This document shows positions 50,727-60,218 of a stretch of DNA of 64,000 bases, piece by piece. The DNA lies in NCBI GenBank assembly GCA_020845475.1, contig JADLFN010000073.1, positions 1 to 64,000 of the forward strand, read 5' to 3'. The notes under the pieces are model-generated. The model was not told the origin of the DNA and made no database searches. It was given only the letters and a program-made list of their open reading frames with translations. Both the position numbers and the translations under genes were made by a program. The stretch's first letter is position 1, and the number at the start of each line of letters is the position of its first letter. Source of the stretch: Planctomycetota bacterium. GTDB lineage: Bacteria; Planctomycetota; UBA8742; UBA2392.

Positions 50727-51182
50727 ATGATTTCAAGAATCACCGCATTGCTTTCCATCTGCCTGCTATTTGCCCTTGCCGGTTGCGGCGAGGAACGCCG
50801 TGAAGATCGCCGCGACGAACGTCGCGATGACCGCCGCGACGAACGCGTCGAAAGCTGGAGCGACTGGGAGAAACTGGGCGAGCGCTGGATCCACCACAAG
50901 GGCAAGCCCGACCACGACACCATCATGGTCACCGCCAGCGAAGGCCGCTTCACGCGCATGGCGCTGCGCTGCGAGCACAGCCAGGCCGAGGTTTACGACA
51001 TCGAGGTGACGTTCGGCGACGGCGACAAGTGGTCGCCCGGCACGCGCATCCACTTCGGCGAGGACACGCGCTCGCGCATCATCGACCTGCCCGGCGGCAA
51101 GCGCGTCATCCGCAAAGTCGAGTTCTGGTACCGCAACCTCCCCGGAGGCGGCAAAGCCCAGCTCGAACTGTGGGCGAAGTAG
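50727..51182 (+). CDS. Single-domain DUF2541-like lipoprotein
   Basis: 151 residues, ATG at 50727 with GGGAG upstream. Lipobox ALAGC (Cys20) is followed by a basic/acidic repeat EERREDRRDERRDDRRDER and then one copy of the domain repeated three times in the gene upstream (DTIMVTASEGRFTRMAL, VTFGDGDKWSPGTRIHF, DTRSRIIDLPGGKRVI, GGGKAQLELWAK). The Arg/Asp array could form a charged helix or spacer to the membrane. Together the pair suggests expansion by domain duplication. A strong terminator follows. Confidence 0.85.
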   Translation: MISRITALLSICLLFALAGCGEERREDRRDERRDDRRDERVESWSDWEKLGERWIHHKGKPDHDTIMVTASEGRFTRMALRCEHSQAEVYDIEVTFGDGDKWSPGTRIHFGEDTRSRIIDLPGGKRVIRKVEFWYRNLPGGGKAQLELWAK

Positions 51183-51207
51183 ACATGCGGACTCTTTTGT
51201 CAATGCT

Positions 51208-51241
51208 CCGGGCCGGCACAAGCCGGCCCGGCAGCTTTTTC
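51208..51241 (+). terminator. Rho-independent terminator after the DUF2541-like lipoprotein gene
   Basis: 10-bp perfect stem CCGGGCCGGC/GCCGGCCCGG with loop ACAA, then CAGCTTTTT. Confidence 0.9.
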
Positions 51242-51326
51242 CGGCCGAGATTGTGATGGCAAACCACGGGAAGAACGGATATTACTATAGCGTTATATGA
51301 ATGGCGCGTGATCAACGGAGAGCCGC

Positions 51327-52481
51327 ATGCACTGGCGTAAGGGTTTGCTCTGGGCTGTGGCAGCAACGCTGGCTTTGGCCGCCGTGCTGTGGTTTCTCGT
51401 GTTCAAACCCGTCCAAGCGGTCGAGCACAGCCTGGAACGCGGCGAAGTGCGCGAAGAGTTTCCGGGTGTAGGTTCGATTGAGTACGAGCGCGTAGCCGCG
51501 CTGGGTTTTGAAGTGGCGGGGCGGATCACGGTTATTGAGGTGAAGCAGGGCGATCGCGTCAAGGCCGGGCAGATTCTGGCCCGCATTGACACCGATGTCT
51601 ATCGCGCCGAAGAAGCAGCGGCAGCCGAGAACGTCGAGCTTGCCCGGGCGTCGGTTCAACGCTTGAAGGCCGATGTTGCGCGCGCGCAGGCCTCGCGCGA
51701 TGGCGCCAAGGCCCACGCCAAACGCCAGGAAGAGGCGTTTCGCACGCATTCGGTCTCGCAGGATACGCTGGACCAGGCACTGGAACGCCTGGCCGTAACC
51801 ATAGCGGAGCTTGCTCGCGCTGAAGCAGCAATGAGCGAAGGCGAGCGCCACGTCGGGTCGGCGCTCAAAAACCTGGAAGCTGCGCGCGCGCGTCTTGCAC
51901 GGGGAACGCTCGTGTGCCCCATGGATGGCGTGGTGATTGCGAGGTTGGCGGAGCCGGGCGATGTGGCCGTCATGGGCGGGGTGATCTTGCGCGTTGGCGA
52001 TTCGTCGGTTGTGTGGGCCAGTGTCTGGGTTGATGAGTCATTCTTGTCGAAGTTAAGGGTCGGGCAACCGGCCAAAGTGGTGCTTCGTTCTGACCCGTCA
52101 GTATCTCTTGATGCCGAGGTGGCCCGCGTCGGCCAGGAGGTTGATCGAGAGTCACGCGAACTGGTGGTGGACCTCGCGATCAAGAACGCGCTGGCGACAC
52201 TCGCCACCGGCCAGCGCGCCGACGCATCGATTTTTGGCCAGACTGCGAAAGAAGTCTTCTTTGTGCCGGCCTCGTTTGTGCTCACGCGCGGCAAGGTTTC
52301 GTCAGTCTGGGTCAACGAGGGCGGGCGCGCGAACCGTCGCGAAGTGAAAACCGGCTTGCAAAGCCGCGAGCGCATCGAAATCAAGGAAGGACTGAAGGAC
52401 GGCGAGCGCGTGTTGCGCCCCGCACCAGGCGCGGCTTTGACGGATGGCGCGCGCGTGAGCTTGCAGGAACCACAGCCATGA
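51327..52481 (+). CDS. HlyD/RND-type periplasmic adaptor of an ABC exporter
   Basis: 384 residues, membrane anchor GLLWAVAATLALAAVLWFL. Lipoyl halves: IEVKQGDRVKAGQILARIDT and CPMDGVVIARLAEPGDVAVMG, flanking a coiled coil (about 95-195). Beta-barrel segment with VWASVWVDESFLSKLRVGQPAKV and a C-terminal domain ending GERVLRPAPGAALTDGARV. It would bridge the inner-membrane permease to an outer-membrane channel. Its stop overlaps the permease start by 4 bases (ATGA), forming a three-gene operon with the permease and ATPase; the arrangement is DevBCA/MacA-like. Confidence 0.88.
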   Translation: MHWRKGLLWAVAATLALAAVLWFLVFKPVQAVEHSLERGEVREEFPGVGSIEYERVAALGFEVAGRITVIEVKQGDRVKAGQILARIDTDVYRAEEAAAAENVELARASVQRLKADVARAQASRDGAKAHAKRQEEAFRTHSVSQDTLDQALERLAVTIAELARAEAAMSEGERHVGSALKNLEAARARLARGTLVCPMDGVVIARLAEPGDVAVMGGVILRVGDSSVVWASVWVDESFLSKLRVGQPAKVVLRSDPSVSLDAEVARVGQEVDRESRELVVDLAIKNALATLATGQRADASIFGQTAKEVFFVPASFVLTRGKVSSVWVNEGGRANRREVKTGLQSRERIEIKEGLKDGERVLRPAPGAALTDGARVSLQEPQP

Positions 52482-53689
52482 TGGATCTGGCGGTCAGGGA
52501 TATCCGGCATGACCTCGGCCGCTTTGTTCTCACGGCCGTGGGTCTGGGGATGCTGCTTTCCGTCGTGCTGGCCATGACCGGTATCTACAACGGCATGGTC
52601 GTTGATGCCACGGTGGTTCCCGATTCGCTTGGTGCAGATCTCTGGGTTGTGCAGCGCGACTCGCAGGGCCCTTTCGCCGAAAGTTCGCGCGTGCCGCAAC
52701 GCCTGGCGGAGCGCCTACGCGCCATTCCCGGCGTGGCCCGGACGCGAAGCTATGTCGCGTTCAATGTGCAGCAGACCACGCCGGAGGGCGTGACGCGGCG
52801 TTTCATGGCCGCGGGGCTCTCATGGCCGGACGATCACGGTGACATGCTTCCGCTGGCGCAGGGTCGCGCGCTGCGCGCGCCGCACTATGAACTGGTGGCA
52901 GATGCATCGCTGAACCTGCCCCTGGGCTCGCAGTTCAAGATCGGGCGCGATGCCTACAGCGTGGTGGGCGTGACGCGCGGCATGGTGAGCTCGAGCGGCG
53001 ACCCCATGCTGTTTGTCAGCATCGCCGACGCGCTCAAAATCCAGAACGACCTGGCCAATGAAGCCATGCGCATTGAAACCGAGGCGCGCATCGGGCGCGT
53101 GAAACGCAGCTCATTTGGCCGCGACCCCGCAAGCCTGGAGCGGGCCGCGCAGTCGCAGTTGCCGGCGCTCGCACCTCCGCCTGTCAGCGCGGTGCTGCTG
53201 GATCTGGAGCCGGGCCAGGACGTTGAATCCGTGCGCGAGCGCCTCTCCCACTGGCCGGACATCACCGTTTACACGACCGATGAACAGCGCGCCCTGCTCG
53301 TGCGCGGCGTGATTGACCGCGCCCGCAGGCAGATCGGGCTGTTTCGTTCGCTGCTGGTCATCATCTCGGCCATCGTGATGGGCCTGATCGTTTACACCAT
53401 GACGCTGGACAAAATGCATTCACTGGCCCTGCTCAAACTGCTGGGCGCCAGGCGCATTGTGATTCTGCGCCTGATCATCGAAGAGGCGTTGCTGCTGGGC
53501 TTGTTGTCGTTCGTTGTCGCGCTGCTGATTGGGGAGTTCATGTTTGACCTCTTTCCAAGGCGCGTGCTTGTTGGCGACGCTGACCGGCTGGCGCTGGCTT
53601 TGGTCGTTGCCGGCATCTCTGTGGCTGCGGGCGTTGTGGGACTGCGCAAGGCACTCTCTGCTGATCCCAACCAGGTGCTCGCATCGTGA
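52478..53689 (+). CDS. MacB/DevC-type ABC transporter permease
   Basis: 403 residues. Helix 1 (LTAVGLGMLLSVVLAMTG), a roughly 240-residue periplasmic MacB domain (DLWVVQRDSQGPFAESSRVP, SLGADL, FKIGRDAYSVVGVTRGM) and three C-terminal helices around 285-395 with the FtsX-type segment LLKLLGARRIVILRLIIEEALLLG. The likely role is mechanotransmission to the periplasmic adaptor, exporting a hydrophobic or lipid substrate. Coupled to both neighbours by 4-base overlaps; ATG at 52478. Confidence 0.88.
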   Translation: MMDLAVRDIRHDLGRFVLTAVGLGMLLSVVLAMTGIYNGMVVDATVVPDSLGADLWVVQRDSQGPFAESSRVPQRLAERLRAIPGVARTRSYVAFNVQQTTPEGVTRRFMAAGLSWPDDHGDMLPLAQGRALRAPHYELVADASLNLPLGSQFKIGRDAYSVVGVTRGMVSSSGDPMLFVSIADALKIQNDLANEAMRIETEARIGRVKRSSFGRDPASLERAAQSQLPALAPPPVSAVLLDLEPGQDVESVRERLSHWPDITVYTTDEQRALLVRGVIDRARRQIGLFRSLLVIISAIVMGLIVYTMTLDKMHSLALLKLLGARRIVILRLIIEEALLLGLLSFVVALLIGEFMFDLFPRRVLVGDADRLALALVVAGISVAAGVVGLRKALSADPNQVLAS

Positions 53690-54417
53690 CGCCAACCCAA
53701 ACCAACATCGTCTTGAGCGCGGAATCTCTCTCGAAGGTCTACGGAGAGGGCCCTTTGCGCGTTGAAGCGCTGAAGCCCAAGTCTTTCACGGCGCGCGCCG
53801 GAGAGGTCGTGGCTATTCTTGGCCCGTCAGGATCGGGCAAATCCACGCTCTTGACGATCCTCGGGCTCATTAATCCGCCAACGACCGGCTCGCTGCGCAT
53901 CGGCCCAACACAGGTCATTGAGAATGGCCGCGCCGTCGCAAATCTCGACCAGCAGCGCCGGCAGCAGATTGGTTTTGTCTTCCAGCGTTCCAATCTGATC
54001 CCCTTTCTCAATGCAGAAGAGAACGTGCGGCTGGCGCTGGAACTGGATGACGTGCCGCCCGCGCAATCCCGTACGCGCGCCAGAACGATTCTGGAGAGCC
54101 TGGGGCTGGGCAAGCGACTCCACGCGTTGCCCTCGCGGCTTTCCGGAGGTGAGGCGCAACGCGTGGCCATTGCCCGCGCACTGATTCACAAGCCCGCCAT
54201 CGTGCTGGCCGACGAGCCCACCGCATCGCTGGACAGCCACCGCGGGCGCCAGGTCATGGAGCTTTTCCGCGAGGCCGCGCATGCGCAAGGCGCGGCTGTG
54301 CTGGTGGTAACCCACGACCACCGCACCCTGGACCTCGTTGACCGCATCCTCGAGATGGAGGACGGTGTGCTGACAGAGAAGGCCTACGCGGCCCCCGGCG
54401 AGACGAGCCACGCTTGA
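53686..54417 (+). CDS. ABC transporter ATPase (MacB/DevA-type)
   Basis: 243 residues, GTG at 53686 overlapping the permease stop. Walker A GPSGSGKSTL near residue 45, Q-loop FVFQRSNLIPF near 98, signature LSGGEAQRVAIARAL near 148, Walker B IVLADEPTASLD near 167, H-loop VVTHDHRTLDL near 202. All motifs are intact. It forms the cytoplasmic ATP-hydrolysing part of the exporter with the two genes upstream. No outer-membrane TolC-like gene is present. Confidence 0.93.
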   Translation: MTPTQTNIVLSAESLSKVYGEGPLRVEALKPKSFTARAGEVVAILGPSGSGKSTLLTILGLINPPTTGSLRIGPTQVIENGRAVANLDQQRRQQIGFVFQRSNLIPFLNAEENVRLALELDDVPPAQSRTRARTILESLGLGKRLHALPSRLSGGEAQRVAIARALIHKPAIVLADEPTASLDSHRGRQVMELFREAAHAQGAAVLVVTHDHRTLDLVDRILEMEDGVLTEKAYAAPGETSHA

Positions 54418-54499
54418 CATCCGCATATGCACGAGATTGATCCGCGTCAGGCGCATTTATGGGGTATGCTTGAACTGCGCGCCGTGCTTGGGGGATGTC

Positions 54500-54637
54500 A
54501 TGTCTGTCACTCAAAATGCTGCTTCGCGAAGTGCGCCTGTGGCCGCCTTCGTCCTTTTCCTCGTGATTGCGCTGGGCGGCCTTTGCGTTTTGCTTGTCGG
54601 CTTTGTCGGCAACTGGCTTGGCAACATGCTCGGCTGA
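54500..54637 (+). CDS. 45-residue membrane protein
   Basis: The ATG at 54500 follows GGGGGA at suitable distance. The protein has a short polar N-terminus (SVTQNAASRSAP) and one long hydrophobic segment (VAAFVLFLVIALGGLCVLLVGFVG) ending WLGNMLG. It is 82 bases after the ABC operon and 18 bases before the anti-sigma-like gene, so it may be cotranscribed with either. Small size makes coding less certain, but hydrophobic pattern and ribosome site are good. Confidence 0.6.
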   Translation: MSVTQNAASRSAPVAAFVLFLVIALGGLCVLLVGFVGNWLGNMLG

Positions 54638-54655
54638 CGCTGCTAAGCTGGCGCC

Positions 54656-55585
54656 ATGGCACAGGATTTTGCCACGTTCATCCGCAGCATCGAGCGCAGG
54701 CTCATGGGCTACCTGCGTTTTGCCACGCTTGACGCTTCGTGGTCAGAAGACCTCTTTGCCGCCGTCTGCCGCGAATTGCGTCAACGCTGGCCTTCGCTGA
54801 ACGAGACCGCTCGCGAAAGCGCGGCTTTCGAGATTGCCGAAAGACTCGTGCGCGCCGAAAACCGCCCGTCGCGCGACAGTGACGATCTTGCGCGCGAACT
54901 CGCGCAGTTTTCGCGCGGCCAGCGCCTGAACCTGTGCATGGAGACCTTCGGGCCAAACGCGCGTCAAAGCGAGCTGGGCGCGCGCCTGTTGAAAGCCGCG
55001 CCCGCACCCTCGGCGGCGCGACAGATGCGCGCTCTGCGCACCACGTTCAAGAGTATGGTCGCAGTTGTTGTAAGCCTGTGCGTGTGCCTGGCTCTTGTGG
55101 CGGGCTTTGGCGCGCTTCATGCCAGCTACCCGCAGAACAAGGCCGACGCCAAGCCACCCGAAGACTGGCTGGGCGACGAGATCAAAGCCTCGCTCGCGAG
55201 CGAATCCGACACCACATTTGGCGAGGGGGCGCTGATCAAACCCGCATCGGGCGAAGCCGAGAGACTTGCGGCCATCAAAACCGACTTCGACATCCTCACG
55301 CCTGAGAAACTGCCCGAGGGCTACTACCTCAAAGCCGCGCGCGTGTTTGAGCCGGAAAAGACGGGGCTCGGCTTCACTTTGGTGCGCCTGATCTACACAG
55401 ACGACGACACCGAGTTGACGCTCTTGCAGGCCGAAGGCGGCTTCCCGTGGCTTACAGAATTCGTCGGCCGCGAAGCCAAGCAAGTCATCCACATCCAGCG
55501 CCACGGAACGGCAACGCTGGTCATCAGCCGCCACTTCACCCACCAAGCCCTGCACGAGATCGCCGCATCACTCAAGCCGCGCTGA
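54656..55585 (+). CDS. Anti-sigma-factor-like membrane protein (RseA/DUF4367-like)
   Basis: 309 residues. The N-terminal 120 residues are helical and cytoplasmic, one transmembrane segment lies at about 135-158 (TFKSMVAVVVSLCVCLALVAG), and an external domain of about 150 residues follows. The end has a LTPEKLPEGYYLKAARVF ... LVRLIYTDDDTELTLLQAEGG pattern, like the DUF4367/MucB-like domains of anti-sigma systems. No cognate sigma factor gene is adjacent, so this is tentative. The 3' end overlaps the convergent 1548-residue gene by 14 bases. ATG at 54656. Confidence 0.6.
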   Translation: MAQDFATFIRSIERRLMGYLRFATLDASWSEDLFAAVCRELRQRWPSLNETARESAAFEIAERLVRAENRPSRDSDDLARELAQFSRGQRLNLCMETFGPNARQSELGARLLKAAPAPSAARQMRALRTTFKSMVAVVVSLCVCLALVAGFGALHASYPQNKADAKPPEDWLGDEIKASLASESDTTFGEGALIKPASGEAERLAAIKTDFDILTPEKLPEGYYLKAARVFEPEKTGLGFTLVRLIYTDDDTELTLLQAEGGFPWLTEFVGREAKQVIHIQRHGTATLVISRHFTHQALHEIAASLKPR

Positions 55586-58500
55586 TCCGGCGCCGACGCA
55601 GCAACAGCAGGACCGCCAAGAGCGGCAGGGCAACCGCCCAGCGTGAATTTTCGCCCGTGGTGCAACCCTCATCGTCGCCTTCATCGCCCCCTCCGTTTCC
55701 GGACGCGGCGGCGGTTCCGTTAATCAAGAACGAATAGGGCGCTTCATCGGCATCATCATTGATGACGTTGATCGTCACGGAGAACCCGCCGGCCGAGGTG
55801 GGCGTCACAGTAACGGTGAATGTGGTCGTGTTGCCCGGGGCCAGCGTTGTTACCGCAGGCTGCGAGACCGTCACACCGCAATTCGTTGGCCCGAGGAAAT
55901 TCACTACGGGTGCCGGCCCGAGTGTGAGCACCGATGAGCCCAAATTCTCAATGGTATAGGTCAGCACCATGGCGACGCCCTGCTCGGCGCCGGTCACGTT
56001 GTCGGCTCCTCCGCTGGGAATCGCCACTGTGCGCTGGATGTCAATCTCCGGTGCCAGCACGCCTGTTCCCTGAACTGTAATGGTGTAGAGCGCCTCGTTG
56101 GCATCGTTGTTGTTGATCCTGAAGCTGAAGCTGAACGCACCTGCGGCAGTCACGCTGAACGAGATGCCGCAACTGGTCATGCCTGAAACCGGCGCCACCG
56201 TGGCGCTTGGCGGCGAAGCAATGCTGGCCGTGCAGTTGGTCTGCGAAAGGATCGTGGCGCCGCTGATGGTGAGGACGTCGGTGCCGATGTTGGCCACCGT
56301 GTAGTTCAGCAACTGCGACAGGGTGATGGGCGTGGCGCCGATGGCGTCGTTTCCGCCCGCCGGAATCGAAGTGCCCTGCGGGCGCTGCACGTCAATCTCC
56401 GGAGCGCCCGCGCCGCCGCTTCCGGATACGAGCACCGTGTAAGGGTTTTCGTTGGCGTCGTTGCTGCCAATCGAAAGCGTGAATGAGAACGCGCCCGTAG
56501 CCGCGACAGTCACGGTGACGGTCAGTGTTGTGGTGGTTCCGCCCGCCACAGTGCCGGCGGGCGGCGTGGTGATGACTGCGGAGCAATTGGAGACGGCGCT
56601 TGTGGATGCACTGGTGATGGACAGCGCCACACCGCCTTGGTTCTCGATGGTGTAAATCACGGGCGTGCCGGTGGCTACGGCAAACGTGCCCAGCGCATCT
56701 CCGCCACCGCTGGCAATGCTGACGCCGGCGGGGCGCTGGACGTCGATTTCCTGCGGCGGTGGCGCTGCTGCCGTGCCAGTTGCATTCACCACGTAGGGAT
56801 TCTCGTTGCTGTCGTCATTGGCAATCGAAATGGTGAAGCCAAATGAGCCCGTGGCCGATGGCGTCACGGTCACCGCGAACGTGACGCTGCCGCTGGCGGC
56901 CACACTTGCGGGCGGCTGTGTCGTGACGTTGGCCGAGCAATTCGAGAGCGACGAAAGCGCGACTATGGGCGAGCCCGGCAGGTTCAGCAGGGCATTGCCC
57001 TGATTCTCGATGGTGTAGGTCAAAACCATGACTTGACCGGAAATGGCACCGCTTACGGTGTCTGTGCCTCCGTTGGAAATGCCTGTGCCGGTGGGGCGCT
57101 GCACGTCCATCTCCGGGGCGGGAGCAACGCTTCCGCTGCCGCTGACGGTGAACGTGTAAGGATTCTCGTTGGCGTCGTTGTTGGCAATGCTCAAGTCGAA
57201 GCTGAACGCACCAGCCGCGGAAACGCTGAATTGCACCGTAAACGAAGTGTTGTTGCCGGCAGCGACCGAAGTGCTGCCCGGCTGCGCTGAAACACTGGCC
57301 GTGCAGTTGGATTGGGTTGACACTTGGACGGCCGGGCTGCCCGTCAGGTTGAGCACGGCCGAACCGAGATTGTGAATGGTGTAGCTGCGTGTGTTCGGCG
57401 TGCCGATAAAGAAACTGCCCACGGCCTCGGTGGTGCCGCTGGTGATCGACTGGTTGACCGGGTCACGGACGTCAATCTCAGGTTGCGCGACGACGCCCGT
57501 CCCCAGCACGTTGACGATGTAGGGGTTCTCATTGCTGTCATCGTTGGCTATGGAAAGCGTCGCCAGGCACGCTGCCGCCGAAGCCGCATTGAGTTGCAGC
57601 GTAAACGTCACGCTGGAAGATGCCGCGACCGTGGCCGGGGGTTGAACCGTGATCGTGGCCGTGCAGTTGGAGGAAGAAGTGATGTTGACGCGGGGCGAGC
57701 CGCTGAGGTTCAAGGTGGCGTTGCCGATGTTGGCAATGGTGTAATTGAACGTCACATTGACGCCCACGCCCAGCGAGCCGACGTTATCGGTGCCGCCCGA
57801 ACTGATGCTGAACGTGGCCGGGCGCTGCACGTCGATTTCAGGAGCCACTACCAGCGTTGCCGTGCCCCCGACGTTGAAGTTGTAGGGGTTCTCGTCGGCA
57901 TCATTGTTGGCAATCGTGTACGTGAAACTGAACGCGCCGTTGCCCTGGGGTGTGACGTCAAGGATCGTCGTCGTGGTGTTAGGGGCGCTGACAGACGCTG
58001 CCGGCGCTGTGTTGATGGTGACCACGCAATTGATCTGGTTGCTGATGGACGCGGGATTGGTCAGGTTCAACGTGCCTGTGCCGTTGTTTTCGATGGTGTA
58101 GGTCAAGCTGAACAGCACGCCTGCCGTGTAGGTACCGCTCAGCGCGTCACTGGCGCCGTCAGCAATTGCCGTGGTGCCCCTCTTCACGTCCATTTCCGGT
58201 GCGGCCGGGGCCGCCGTGCCGCTGACTGTGAAGTTGTAGGGGCTTTCGTTGGAATCGTTGTTTGCAAGGGAGTAGCTGAAGCTGAACGATCCGATCGCCG
58301 CCGGCGTGATGGTCAGCGTGGTCGTGGTGCTCGCACTGGCTGCGACCGTAGCCGAGGGAGAGACAGCAATCGAGACGTTGCAGTTGTTTTGCGCGGTAAT
58401 GCTGGCCGGGTTGGTCAGGTTGAGCGCGGCTGTGCCGTTGTTCTGGAAGGTGTAGGTAACCTGCGAGGCGAACCCCGGGGCGAAATTGGTGCCAAGATTA

Positions 58501-60218
58501 TCGCTGCCGCCATCGGCGATGGCCACGGCACCGCGCAATGCGTCCATTTCGGGTTGCGGCCCCGTCGCGCTGCCTTGAACGGTGAAGTTGTAGGGGTTTT
58601 CATCGCTGTCATTGTTGGCGATGGAGTACTGGAAGCTGAACGCGCCCATGGCCGTGGGCGTAATCGTCAAGACGGTATCGGTGCTTGCCAGAGAGGCGAT
58701 GGAGCCCGAGGGCGCCGTAGTGATGGCGACGCTGCAGTTGTTGAGCGCGCTGATATTTGCCGGGTTGGTGAGCGTTAGCGTGCCGCCACCGGCGTTGGTG
58801 AACGTGTAGGTCACCTGCGTGCCGATGCCGGCCGCAAAACCGCCGCTGGGATTGTCTGTGCCGCCGTCGGCAACGGGAGTTGCGCCGCGCGTCACGTCGC
58901 ATTCAGGTGTGGTGGGCACATACTCGTAAGCGCCGATGTCGGTTTGCGCAAAGCGCGCCTGGCCGCGCTGATCCGTCGAAGGAGCGCCCACACTTGTGCC
59001 CGCATTGATGCAGGAGCTACCGGCAAGCAGAGCGTGAGTCTGGGTCGGGCCGCCATTACTGGCCAGCGGCCCAATATTCGGATTGAGCGGAGAGCCGGAA
59101 GTCCCGAACTGGTCGCCGGTGGTGGCGAAGATCGTGCCACCCGTGGTGTCTCCAATGAAGTTGTAGCCTTGGGAGTTGAACACGCCAAAGACGTTCGCCC
59201 GCGTGCTGAGACGGACGTTTTGCGAAATCAGAGTGTTCGTCAAGTACACGGGAAACGAATTGGCCTGAACTACGCCAGCACCGGTTGTCGCACCAACATA
59301 AACGTTGGCGTTATTTGTGATAGTACAGTTGATCAGGTTTGCAGGGCTGGCGGAGTTTCCATGAATCCAAAGGCCGCTGGCTCTCGTGTCCGCTTCCGTC
59401 TGGTTGCCACTAATGGTGCAGTTGGTCATGGTGCAGGATATTGACCCGCCAACTGCATTCAGCGACATGCCACCAGCAGCACTCGCGCCTCCGTTAAAAC
59501 TGGCGTTGTTACTTATGGTGCAATCGGTCAGTGTCACCGAACCCGCGCTGATGTTGAACTGCACGCCCGCACCTTCTCCGCCAGTGGTGGTGTTAGAGTC
59601 GACAACGCAGCGCAGCATCGAAACAGTCTTTGTACCGGTTCCCTGCACGAAGACGCCGGCGCAACCACCCAGTGACGACCCGTTGATGAAATTGCAGTCA
59701 CTGATAGTACAGGTGGTGTTGGACGAGCCCTCCACGCAGAGGCCGCCCCCGCTGTACTCCGCATAGTTGCCATCAAAGATACATCCAGCAAGCGTTAGAT
59801 TCGTATCCCCCGCGAGCAAGCCACCTCCACGGCCCGTGGCTGCTTGTGTGTGGTAGCCATTGGCGAAACGGAATCCAGAGATGGAAACAGTAATGGTGCC
59901 GGAAGAGGGAAAACACCTTAACAAGCCGTAGTTTCCGCCCGTAAACCGCCTGATTGTCAGATTGGATGCACCGGGCCCAACAATCTGGATGTCAGTCGTT
60001 ATCCAAGGCAACCCCGCAGCCAGTTGAATCGTCCCGGTCACGCCGGAGCCAAACACAATCGTGTCCGCGCCCGCGACCAGGTTGGCATCAGTAATCGCCT
60101 GTCTTAGCGAGCCGGCGCCGCTGTCATTCAGATTCGTGACGGTGATCGTTGCTCCAAAGGCCGTCGAACAGCAGAGCGCCAGAATCCCCAGCCCGGCACC
60201 GCGCAGGAATAACTTCAT
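55572..60218 (-). CDS. Giant surface protein: beta-helix, nine choice-of-anchor-D repeats, C-terminal sorting tail
   Basis: 1548 residues, ATG at 60218, signal peptide GAGLGILALCCSTAFG. Residues about 20-430 form a right-handed beta-helix (parallel strand ladder SLRQAITDAN, then short strand-turn repeats rich in Asn, Gly and Thr). About nine repeats of about 105-110 residues follow, each opening PEIDVQRP-like, with SGGTDN, an LTYTIENxG strand and an SIANDDSNENPY end. This is the choice-of-anchor-D (immunoglobulin-like) pattern. The C-terminus has TTGENSRWAVALPLLAVLLLLRR, a hydrophobic segment and an Arg-rich end. This three-part tail resembles PEP-CTERM/MYXO-CTERM-type sorting signals. It overlaps the convergent gene by 14 bases. 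Confidence 0.9.
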   Translation of the reverse strand: MKLFLRGAGLGILALCCSTAFGATITVTNLNDSGAGSLRQAITDANLVAGADTIVFGSGVTGTIQLAAGLPWITTDIQIVGPGASNLTIRRFTGGNYGLLRCFPSSGTITVSISGFRFANGYHTQAATGRGGGLLAGDTNLTLAGCIFDGNYAEYSGGGLCVEGSSNTTCTISDCNFINGSSLGGCAGVFVQGTGTKTVSMLRCVVDSNTTTGGEGAGVQFNISAGSVTLTDCTISNNASFNGGASAAGGMSLNAVGGSISCTMTNCTISGNQTEADTRASGLWIHGNSASPANLINCTITNNANVYVGATTGAGVVQANSFPVYLTNTLISQNVRLSTRANVFGVFNSQGYNFIGDTTGGTIFATTGDQFGTSGSPLNPNIGPLASNGGPTQTHALLAGSSCINAGTSVGAPSTDQRGQARFAQTDIGAYEYVPTTPECDVTRGATPVADGGTDNPSGGFAAGIGTQVTYTFTNAGGGTLTLTNPANISALNNCSVAITTAPSGSIASLASTDTVLTITPTAMGAFSFQYSIANNDSDENPYNFTVQGSATGPQPEMDALRGAVAIADGGSDNLGTNFAPGFASQVTYTFQNNGTAALNLTNPASITAQNNCNVSIAVSPSATVAASASTTTTLTITPAAIGSFSFSYSLANNDSNESPYNFTVSGTAAPAAPEMDVKRGTTAIADGASDALSGTYTAGVLFSLTYTIENNGTGTLNLTNPASISNQINCVVTINTAPAASVSAPNTTTTILDVTPQGNGAFSFTYTIANNDADENPYNFNVGGTATLVVAPEIDVQRPATFSISSGGTDNVGSLGVGVNVTFNYTIANIGNATLNLSGSPRVNITSSSNCTATITVQPPATVAASSSVTFTLQLNAASAAACLATLSIANDDSNENPYIVNVLGTGVVAQPEIDVRDPVNQSITSGTTEAVGSFFIGTPNTRSYTIHNLGSAVLNLTGSPAVQVSTQSNCTASVSAQPGSTSVAAGNNTSFTVQFSVSAAGAFSFDLSIANNDANENPYTFTVSGSGSVAPAPEMDVQRPTGTGISNGGTDTVSGAISGQVMVLTYTIENQGNALLNLPGSPIVALSSLSNCSANVTTQPPASVAASGSVTFAVTVTPSATGSFGFTISIANDDSNENPYVVNATGTAAAPPPQEIDVQRPAGVSIASGGGDALGTFAVATGTPVIYTIENQGGVALSITSASTSAVSNCSAVITTPPAGTVAGGTTTTLTVTVTVAATGAFSFTLSIGSNDANENPYTVLVSGSGGAGAPEIDVQRPQGTSIPAGGNDAIGATPITLSQLLNYTVANIGTDVLTISGATILSQTNCTASIASPPSATVAPVSGMTSCGISFSVTAAGAFSFSFRINNNDANEALYTITVQGTGVLAPEIDIQRTVAIPSGGADNVTGAEQGVAMVLTYTIENLGSSVLTLGPAPVVNFLGPTNCGVTVSQPAVTTLAPGNTTTFTVTVTPTSAGGFSVTINVINDDADEAPYSFLINGTAAASGNGGGDEGDDEGCTTGENSRWAVALPLLAVLLLLRRRRISAA

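Noticed and set aside
54437-54499. Longer start for the 45-residue membrane protein
   Set aside because: The longer frame has no ribosome site, whereas ATG 54500 follows GGGGGA; the extra residues include Cys-rich sequence unlike the rest.
57324-58778. 484-residue plus-strand frame opposite the anchor-D repeats
   Set aside because: Repetitive Arg/Val/Gly composition mirrors the repeat DNA on the other strand; no start with ribosome site.
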